This document shows, piece after piece, positions 50,526-56,251 of a DNA stretch of 64,000 bases (position 1 is the stretch's first letter; each line of letters starts with the position of its first letter). Below the pieces are notes generated by a model, which ran no database searches, was not told the DNA's origin, and saw nothing but the letters and a program-made list of their open reading frames with translations. The position numbers and the translations under genes were made by a program. The stretch is from DASRBN01 sp035294305 (GTDB lineage Bacteria > Chloroflexota > Ktedonobacteria > Ktedonobacterales > Ktedonobacteraceae), in the NCBI GenBank assembly GCA_035294305.1, contig DATGLD010000034.1:42537-106536 (forward strand). The letters run 5' to 3'.

Positions 50526-50632
50526 CAGGACAGGCCCCCCGGGCGCTGTCCCTACTGCCCTTAGATGGTAGGAGCTATCCTTGCCGCAACCCTGGCGCTC
50601 TGACAGGATAAACACCGGGGGCTGTCCCTACT
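50526..50632. repeat. Two family 3 hairpins in the pst operon
   Basis: GGACAG...CTGTCC at 50528-50551 and a second CTGACAGG...GGGCTGTCCCTAC at about 50600-50632. On the transcript they lie between the small ORF and pstB, immediately ahead of the pstB ribosome-binding site, and may process or attenuate the message. Confidence 0.65.
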
Positions 50633-50700
50633 ACTTTCTGACTGGCAGCCTTTATTATAACCTTCAATTTATCTCAAGGAGAAATTCCCCTCGTGCTATC

Positions 50701-50925
50701 CTATGCTAAGGGATACTCTTTATGCAAAGGGATAGAGGTGTCAACGATGAGACGATCAGCCAGTACTACGAGGCGAATATAACGACCGGCGAGCGCCTTA
50801 CTAATGAAGTATGGCCGCCCCTCGTAGGAAATGTGTCCACTACGCGCTACTTTACGAGAGAAGATACTGGCTCCCTCGGGAAGCATCACATTCCCGTTGC
50901 CCTGGGCATCAGTAGAAATACTCAT
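50701..50925 (-). CDS. Small protein in the pst operon, transposase-C-terminal-like
   Basis: 74 residues, unrecognised as a named family. The stretch ISYEGRPYFISKALAGRYIRLVVLADRLIVD resembles the small beta-barrel found at the C-terminus of Mu/IS481-type transposases. Such barrels also occur as free-standing small proteins in Chloroflexota. It sits between pstA and pstB, same strand, 24 bp after pstA, so would be expressed with the transporter. A ribosome-binding site is weak (GCGAGG, 11 bases away). It could be a domesticated fragment or an unrelated small regulator. Confidence 0.55.
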   Translation of the reverse strand: MSISTDAQGNGNVMLPEGASIFSRKVARSGHISYEGRPYFISKALAGRYIRLVVLADRLIVDTSIPLHKEYPLA

Positions 50926-50949
50926 GGTAGTAAAAACCTCGCTTTAGCT

Positions 50950-51897
50950 CTAGGCAGCCGTTATTCTGCGCTCAATGGCGCGGCCAATACTCCGAGCACC
51001 GATATTAATGACTAGCAGGATCACAATAAGCACGGCAGCGGATCCTGCCGCAATTGCGCTGGCCTCTGCGGCAGTTATCCCTGGCGGGATGTCCTGCGTC
51101 TTCAAGTACCAGATATGCACCGTCAGTGTATCGCTGGCGATCAGCGGGTTCAGAGTGAAAACTCCGCTGAAAGGATTCGTCTCGCCCATCGTGAAAACGA
51201 TAGCTGCCGTCTCGCCGATAATGCGCCCTGCCGAGAGAATAATGCCCGTGACAATACCGGGCAGCGCAGAGGGCAGCACCACGGTACGAATCATACGCCA
51301 CTTACTCGCTCCCATCGCCAGGCTGCCTTCGCGCAAATCACGTGGCACGGCGGTCAGGCCCTGCTCAAACAGGCGCAACGCGATGGGAAAGTTGAGGCAG
51401 AGCAATGTCAACGCGCCTGCTAAGCGGCTGATATGCAGCTGGAACTCTGCGGAAAACAGGATGAACCCGAAGAGACCCAGTACAATCGTCGGCACGCCGG
51501 CCAGTGTTTCCGCGGCAAAGCGGATGACAGCAATCAATGGCCCCTGGCGGGCATATTCGACCAGGTAAATGGCCGCTCCCAGGGCAATGGGAACCAGGAA
51601 TATCTCCGTCAGAATCAGGATGTAGAAGGTGTTGAAGACTTCACTCGCAATACCTAGCTCCGTTCCGCCCCAAAAATCTGGATTCAGCAGCACGGCTGTA
51701 TTACCCAATCTGGCTGTAAACCCCTGGATCACGAGATCGACAATGATGACAACGAAGATGAGTGCAACCAGCATTGCCACCACCCAGATAACGCCGACTG
51801 CTATATTGTTGCCAGTGTGCAGGCGTCGCAGCAGCCCCGCCATCGCTGCATTCGACGCTCTCTCCTGCGAAGTGATTTGTTCCACCTGCGTACTCAT
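50950..51897 (-). CDS. pstA: Phosphate ABC transporter permease PstA
   Basis: Inner-membrane half of the phosphate channel, six hydrophobic helices in 315 residues. The EAA loop that contacts PstB is EQGLTAVPRDLREGSLAMGASKWRMIRTVVLPSALPG. The typical FAAETLAGVPTIVLGLFGFILF precedes it. Start overlaps the pstC stop by four bases (ATGA), giving translational coupling. Confidence 0.96.
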   Translation of the reverse strand: MSTQVEQITSQERASNAAMAGLLRRLHTGNNIAVGVIWVVAMLVALIFVVIIVDLVIQGFTARLGNTAVLLNPDFWGGTELGIASEVFNTFYILILTEIFLVPIALGAAIYLVEYARQGPLIAVIRFAAETLAGVPTIVLGLFGFILFSAEFQLHISRLAGALTLLCLNFPIALRLFEQGLTAVPRDLREGSLAMGASKWRMIRTVVLPSALPGIVTGIILSAGRIIGETAAIVFTMGETNPFSGVFTLNPLIASDTLTVHIWYLKTQDIPPGITAAEASAIAAGSAAVLIVILLVINIGARSIGRAIERRITAA

Positions 51898-52967
51898 CTA
51901 TAAACCCTCCTCGAGGCGAAGTAGCGGCTGATACAGATAAAAAGAAAGGAGATAACCAGTAAGACGAAAGCCAGCATCCAGTAGGCATCACGCGAAACCC
52001 CATACGTTTCTGGAAACTCGTTCAGAATGGCCTGGGTAATATTCGTATTGGGCTGGAAGAATGTATCGAGGCCGAAGCGCGAGGGTAGGATATCACTACC
52101 GCCCAGTACCATTGCCACCGCCAGCGTCTCGCCGATTGCCCTGGCCATGCCGAATACAACCGCCGTGGCCAGCGCGGGTAACGCTGCCGGCAGCACTGCT
52201 CTATACATCATTTGCCAGCGCGTAGAGCCAAGCGCCAGGCTGGCCTCGCGCACGCTCATGGGCACTGCGCGCAAAGCATCTATCGAAATACTGGCAATCG
52301 TGGGTACAATCATGACAACCAGCACGATGATCGCCGCCGCCCATCCATAACCACCAACAGGGCTGTTGCCGGTTATGGGCGCTACCAGCTTCGTCATAAA
52401 TGGCACCAGCACAACCAGGCCAAGAAAACCGATTACCACCGATGGAACGCCGACGAAGATTTCCAGCAGGGGTTGGAAGAATCTAATGATATCGATGTCA
52501 AGGGCAAGCGCGTGCTGATGCGCGTCGACGAAGATTTCCAGCAGGGGTTGGAAGAATCTAATGGTAATGGTCCACCCTGGACTGACCTCGACGAAAAAGA
52601 GCGCGACACCAATCGCAAGCGGGGTAGCAATCAATACCGAGAAGAAGGTAATCACGATCGACCCTATAATCAGTCCTAATGCGCCATATTGAGGTATACC
52701 ACTATCACTTGTCACCCCGGTAGGATCCCAGGTTGTACCACCAAAGAAGCCCTGAAAAGTTGCTCCGCCCGGCTCAAAAAAGAGATGCAGGGCATTCTGG
52801 CCGACGAAAAAGAAGATCCCCACAATCACTATAACCAGCAGAATAGCACAGCATAAAAAGACGGTTCGCGCGATCCGGTCATACAGATGACCTCTTCGTA
52901 CATGTTGCAACTGCATTTGTGTTGGCACATCTATTCCCTTTCCTGCCGTGTTTATCAAGTCGCTCAT
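51894..52967 (-). CDS. pstC: Phosphate ABC transporter permease PstC with internal duplication
   Basis: Partner of PstA; about seven hydrophobic helices. The EAA loop is DALRAVPMSVREASLALGSTRWQMMYRAVLP. It is 25 residues longer than it should be: IRFFQPLLEIFV occurs twice, separated by DAHQHALALDID, just before GVPSVVIGFLGLVVLV. The DNA shows a 38-bp perfect direct repeat with 37 bp of foreign filler between. The frame is kept. The extra segment falls at the cytoplasmic end of a helix and may impair function. The ATG is eight bases below a 27-bp hairpin and lacks a good ribosome-binding site. Confidence 0.93.
   Translation of the reverse strand: MSDLINTAGKGIDVPTQMQLQHVRRGHLYDRIARTVFLCCAILLVIVIVGIFFFVGQNALHLFFEPGGATFQGFFGGTTWDPTGVTSDSGIPQYGALGLIIGSIVITFFSVLIATPLAIGVALFFVEVSPGWTITIRFFQPLLEIFVDAHQHALALDIDIIRFFQPLLEIFVGVPSVVIGFLGLVVLVPFMTKLVAPITGNSPVGGYGWAAAIIVLVVMIVPTIASISIDALRAVPMSVREASLALGSTRWQMMYRAVLPAALPALATAVVFGMARAIGETLAVAMVLGGSDILPSRFGLDTFFQPNTNITQAILNEFPETYGVSRDAYWMLAFVLLVISFLFICISRYFASRRVYR
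52451..52563. repeat. 38-bp direct repeat with pgk-like filler in pstC
   Basis: Identical 38-bp copies at 52451-52488 and 52526-52563 (start CGACGAAGATTTCC, end GAAGAATCTAATG). The 37-bp filler and its borders, read on the plus strand at 52488-52529, encode DIDVKGKRVLMRVD, the hallmark N-terminus of phosphoglycerate kinase. Microhomology CGAC exists at the right junction. Confidence 0.9.
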
Positions 52968-52975
52968 CGCTCAGC

Positions 52976-53037
52976 AGGTGGGGTGGGTGGTGGATGGAGG
53001 GAGACTCGCTTCCCTCCATCCACCACCCACCCCACCT
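52976..53037 (-). promoter_or_regulatory. Perfect 27-bp-stem hairpin before pstC
   Basis: Arms 52976-53002 (starts AGGTGGGGTGGG) and 53011-53037 pair without mismatch around GACTCGCT. In the pst transcript it starts 55 bases after the pstS stop and its 3' arm ends eight bases before the pstC AUG. The G-rich arm has several GG/GGG runs and may form a quadruplex. Likely lowers pstC translation and protects pstS mRNA. Confidence 0.8.
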
Positions 53038-53091
53038 CCACTGATCACGTTTCCAAACGCACTTTACCAATCATCCAACAGTGAATAACGC

Positions 53092-54027
53092 TTAGGAGGA
53101 AGGTTGGTGAGCCTGAATAGCCGGTTGAGACATCTGATTGAGAAGCAGGAACTTCAACTGGCTTGCTGCGGTCTCAGCATCAGAACTGCCCATATAGGTA
53201 AGGAATGAGGCAGTAAGTCCTGACGGCTGGCCCTTGGTATACATGTGTTCGATGTTCCAGAACTTGTAGGTATTGTTCTCAACGTTAGCCGGCGTGGGGG
53301 CATTGCCATCGATATTGAGAATGACAACCTTCGATCCCTGGTTTTCGGAATCGCCCAGCGTGGTGTAGCCAATCGCACCGCTGGTCTGTTCGACTGTCTG
53401 CAAGACCAGCTGGGAGCTATCGGCGGTCAGGTTAGTCGACTTGGCCGGGCTCTCGGCGGTACCATTGAGGATGTACTGCTTGAACGTTGCACGCGTGCCC
53501 GAAGTTACCGGGCGGCTGACGACGACGATAGGCAGGTTGGGACCACCTACCTGGTTCCAGTTCGTTATTTGGCCGGTATAGATGCCTAGAATCTGCTGGC
53601 TGGTCAGGCTGGTGACGCCCGTAACATCAGGGTTGATGTCCAGCACAAAGGTTACAACCGCGACCTGGTGATCCACCAGGTCGCTCTGATTCGATGCCGC
53701 GAAGACATCGGAGTCGCCGATCTGAATAGACCCCGCCTCAACCTCGCCCAGGCCTGTTTTACTACCACCACCCTGCACGGTGATGTTCGCCCCAGAGCAT
53801 TGGGCTTCATACTTTTGAGCTACAGCCTGTACCAGTGGTTGTAATGCTGTCGACCCGGCAGCAGTAATGCTTCCCTGTACGCAATTGCTCGAGCCAGTCG
53901 AGGTGCCCGAACCTGTGGTGGGTGTAGAGCCACCACTGCCAGTGCCCGAGCCGCCGCAGGCCGAAATAATGATGCTGATTGCGATTGCCACTCCTAACAG
54001 AAGTGAAATGCGCCATTGTCTGGTCAT
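53092..54027 (-). CDS. pstS: Phosphate-binding lipoprotein PstS
   Basis: Extracytoplasmic receptor delivering phosphate to PstCAB. The signal peptide ends in the lipobox IISAC, so it is lipid-anchored. A G/S/T-rich linker of about 25 residues follows, then the binding domain, with SITAAGSTALQPL and SRPVTSGTRATFKQYIL forming the phosphate pocket. 311 residues from the ATG at 54027, which has GGAGG four bases upstream; a frame open to 54060 lacks such a site. First gene of the operon, under a PhoP-box-like repeat. Confidence 0.95.
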   Translation of the reverse strand: MTRQWRISLLLGVAIAISIIISACGGSGTGSGGSTPTTGSGTSTGSSNCVQGSITAAGSTALQPLVQAVAQKYEAQCSGANITVQGGGSKTGLGEVEAGSIQIGDSDVFAASNQSDLVDHQVAVVTFVLDINPDVTGVTSLTSQQILGIYTGQITNWNQVGGPNLPIVVVSRPVTSGTRATFKQYILNGTAESPAKSTNLTADSSQLVLQTVEQTSGAIGYTTLGDSENQGSKVVILNIDGNAPTPANVENNTYKFWNIEHMYTKGQPSGLTASFLTYMGSSDAETAASQLKFLLLNQMSQPAIQAHQPSS

Positions 54028-54143
54028 GAGTCCTCCTATAGACCTAGCTACTTTCTTCATGCTCCCGGCAACGGGGAACTTAACCGCCTGTTACCTTCGC
54101 ACTCCTAACGTATCACGGCCCGATTAACCGTGCTTTATGGATA

Positions 54144-54170
54144 TGTTAATTTATGTTAAATTCCTGTTAA
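54144..54170 (-). promoter_or_regulatory. PhoP/PhoB-box-like triple direct repeat upstream of pstS
   Basis: On the minus strand TTAACA occurs three times, at 54170-54165, 54159-54154 and 54149-54144, with 11- and 10-bp periods, i.e. on one face of the helix. This is the arrangement known for PhoP boxes of Bacillus. It is 117 bp upstream of the pstS start. The PhoB-like regulator at 48863 is the probable binder. Confidence 0.75.
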
Positions 54171-54230
54171 ACTTTTCCTGAAGGATAAGCCAATAGTAGA
54201 AGTTAAGGTACTTCCAACCGGTACCGGTAT

Positions 54231-54260
54231 TTGCATTTTTCTGGTGGCACATGGTATATT
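54231..54260 (+). promoter_or_regulatory. Promoter of the divergent pseudo-hydrolase gene
   Basis: TTGCAT (54231-54236), 18-bp spacer, TATATT (54255-54260). Points away from pstS, about 220 bp before the GTG start of the downstream gene. Confidence 0.55.
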
Positions 54261-54266
54261 ACGAGT

Positions 54267-54480
54267 CGGTTTTAAGGCATTCTTGCTAGGGAAGTACAGC
54301 CGGGTGAGGATCATCTTCTCGCCCGGAGATCATCACAAAAGGCCTTCGGCCCTGGCGACTTTTGGTGGCCTGAGTATGATGGTAGGGGAGCCTTGCAGGT
54401 ATTCCGCGTGGAAGTTCAGGGCAACCGCCCTACTTGCTTATTTCGTTGCGTATAGCAAACTTACTGCTAGGAGAAAGAGA
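54267..54480 (+). other. Structured leader of the pseudo-hydrolase gene
   Basis: About 210 bases of probable 5' leader. It contains CGGGTGAG/CTCGCCCG (eight pairs), an interleaved CAAAAG/CTTTTG and GGCC/GGCC region, and AGGGC-aacc-GCCCT. No known riboswitch family is recognised. Confidence 0.4.
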
Positions 54481-55452
54481 GTGAAAGTTACAGGTAAATT
54501 GCTGACCGCCGGTCTGGTGGTTGGTGGAACTCTTGGAGCGTTATCCGTATTCAATAAAATCACCGAGTCGCAAGCAGGCGAACTTGATACAGTGTTGAAA
54601 GGAGAAGAGCGGCGCTATCCATGGAAATATGGAGATGTATTTTATCAGGTCAGAGGGAACCGCGAGGCAAAGCCGCTTCTGCTTATTCATGGCTTCGGCC
54701 CTGGCGCCTCTTCTTTTGAATGGCGCAAGAACGTCGACGCGCTCTCGGAGCAATATCGCGTCTATGCACTCGACCTGCTGGGCTTCGGTCTCTCAGACCG
54801 TCCATCGATTGATTACAGCGCGGAGACCTTTACCGACCTGATAGGCGATTTCCTCCGCGAGGTCATTGCTCGCCCAACCGTTGTCGTTGCTCACGGCCTG
54901 ACCTGCGCTTACGTGGTTGCCAATGCGTATCGCCGCCCGCAGCTTTTCGAGCGCCTTGTACTTGTATCACCACCAACTACTATTCTGGAGGAGAGTCTAC
55001 CAGAGTTGCTGCCCGGTATGTTGAAGTATGCCTTGCGGACACCGGTTATTGGCCAGTCTCTTTATAACATTCTGACCTCAAGGCGAGCAATCGAGGGCTA
55101 TTTTGACCGGCAGGGCTACCACAACCCGGGGTTGATTACCGATGAACTGGTAGAATACATTTACAGCAGCGCGCACCAATCCAATAGCCGCTTTCCGGCG
55201 GCCTCGCTACTAAGTGGCAACCTGCACATGGATGTCTATGAACCGCTGGCGCGCTTACAGATGCCGGTGATGGCGATCTGGGGACGTGAGGATATATCGC
55301 CCGCGTCCGAGGCAAGCGCGGCTTTCAAACGTGTCAATCCGCGCATCGAAACACGCCTATTCGACAATGCCAGCCAGCAACTCCAGGATGAGCAGGCTAG
55401 CAGGTTCAATTCTTTGATACGCGAGTTCGCGGGAGCAACAGTGTCACAGTAG
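54481..55452 (+). CDS. Alpha/beta-hydrolase fold protein lacking catalytic residues
   Basis: The fold is clear (LLLIHGFGPGASSFEWRKNV, YALDLLGFGLSDRP, RLVLVSPPT, MAIWGREDISPA), but the nucleophile elbow reads VAHGLTCAY where family members have GHSMGG, replacing Ser by Gly. The C-terminal His region (normally DAGHLPH) is DNASQQLQ, so His is also gone. An N-terminal hydrophobic segment (LLTAGLVVGGTLGALSVF) suggests membrane anchoring. GTG at 54481 has AGGAG seven bases upstream; the open frame further upstream is leader. Divergent from pstS. Confidence 0.8.
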   Translation: MKVTGKLLTAGLVVGGTLGALSVFNKITESQAGELDTVLKGEERRYPWKYGDVFYQVRGNREAKPLLLIHGFGPGASSFEWRKNVDALSEQYRVYALDLLGFGLSDRPSIDYSAETFTDLIGDFLREVIARPTVVVAHGLTCAYVVANAYRRPQLFERLVLVSPPTTILEESLPELLPGMLKYALRTPVIGQSLYNILTSRRAIEGYFDRQGYHNPGLITDELVEYIYSSAHQSNSRFPAASLLSGNLHMDVYEPLARLQMPVMAIWGREDISPASEASAAFKRVNPRIETRLFDNASQQLQDEQASRFNSLIREFAGATVSQ

Positions 55453-55472
55453 TATTTTTAAGAAGAGTAATT

Positions 55473-55505
55473 GGCCAGAACGGTGTGGGGCAGATCGTTC
55501 TGGCC
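55473..55505. terminator. Bidirectional terminator hairpin
   Basis: GGCCAGAACG (55473-55482) pairs with CGTTCTGGCC (55496-55505). It lies between two converging genes, with T- and A-rich flanks on both sides. Confidence 0.75.
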
Positions 55506-55515
55506 ATGACCTTTC

Positions 55516-56154
55516 TTAAAACAGCGACAGTTGCTGTGGTGGTTCCTCTTTAGGCTTAGGAGGCTGTGCCTTCATCTTGCCCTCGGCCTCTAGACGTTCG
55601 GCTTCGGCAATAATTGTGGGGATCTTCTTAAAATCCGCCCGGATGGTATCCTTCAGGCTGGCCTGGTGCAGGCCTGCGGCCGGGTGATACATGGCGATGA
55701 CCAGTTGTCCATCGACTTTGCGGGCGCGTCCGTGAATGGCGCTGATCTTCTCAGTGCCGAAGAATCGCGCCATCGAGTGGCGTCCAAGCGTGACGATCAC
55801 CTGCGGTTTGATCGCGGCAATTTGCCGGGTAAGGTAGTCGCTGCATGTTTCAATTTCCTCTGGATGGGGGTCGCGATTTTCGGGCGGGCGGCACTTCACC
55901 ACATTAGTGATAAAAACATCCTGGCGCCTCAAATCGATGCTTTTGAGCAGTTCGTCCAGGAATTGGCCGGCGGGGCCGACAAATGGGCGCCCCTGCTTGT
56001 CTTCTTGATAACCGGGGCCTTCGCCGATAAACATGATCTTCGCGTGGGGATTGCCTTCACCAGGCACCGCCCTGGTGCGGTTTTTGCAGAGACCGCATTT
56101 GGAGCAAGTCGAGACCTCTGCCGCGATCTCCTTCAGAATTTCCTCTGACGACAT
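55516..56154 (-). CDS. Family 4 uracil-DNA glycosylase
   Basis: Removes uracil from DNA in base excision repair. The N-terminal Fe-S site has C17, C20 (CSKC) with later cysteines in VVKCRPPENRDP and IETCSDYL. Motif A is GEGPGYQEDKQGRPFVGPAGQ, motif B is YHPAAGL. The extreme C-terminus, QQLSLF (residues 207-212), matches the beta-sliding-clamp-binding consensus QL(S/D)LF and follows a P/K/E-rich flexible linker, so it is probably tethered to the replisome. 212 residues. Ends toward the pseudo-hydrolase. Confidence 0.92.
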   Translation of the reverse strand: MSSEEILKEIAAEVSTCSKCGLCKNRTRAVPGEGNPHAKIMFIGEGPGYQEDKQGRPFVGPAGQFLDELLKSIDLRRQDVFITNVVKCRPPENRDPHPEEIETCSDYLTRQIAAIKPQVIVTLGRHSMARFFGTEKISAIHGRARKVDGQLVIAMYHPAAGLHQASLKDTIRADFKKIPTIIAEAERLEAEGKMKAQPPKPKEEPPQQLSLF

Positions 56155-56220
56155 AGATGCCTCTTTTCAAAAGTGATGAGGGACGCAAAACCTTGCGCCC
56201 CTACATGTATTTTCCATATT

Positions 56221-56239
56221 TTACCGTGAAAAACGGTAA
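56221..56239 (-). terminator. Small hairpin after pnp
   Basis: TTACCG and CGGTAA around a seven-base loop, 13 bp after the pnp stop. Weak stem; a second hairpin GGGACGCAA/TTGCGCCC lies at 56180-56200. Confidence 0.4.
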
Positions 56240-56251
56240 TTCTGGCAGGCT

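Noticed and set aside
54244..54480. 80-residue N-terminal extension of the pseudo-hydrolase
   Set aside because: No similarity and it overlaps the probable promoter; GTG at 54481 has AGGAG at the right distance.
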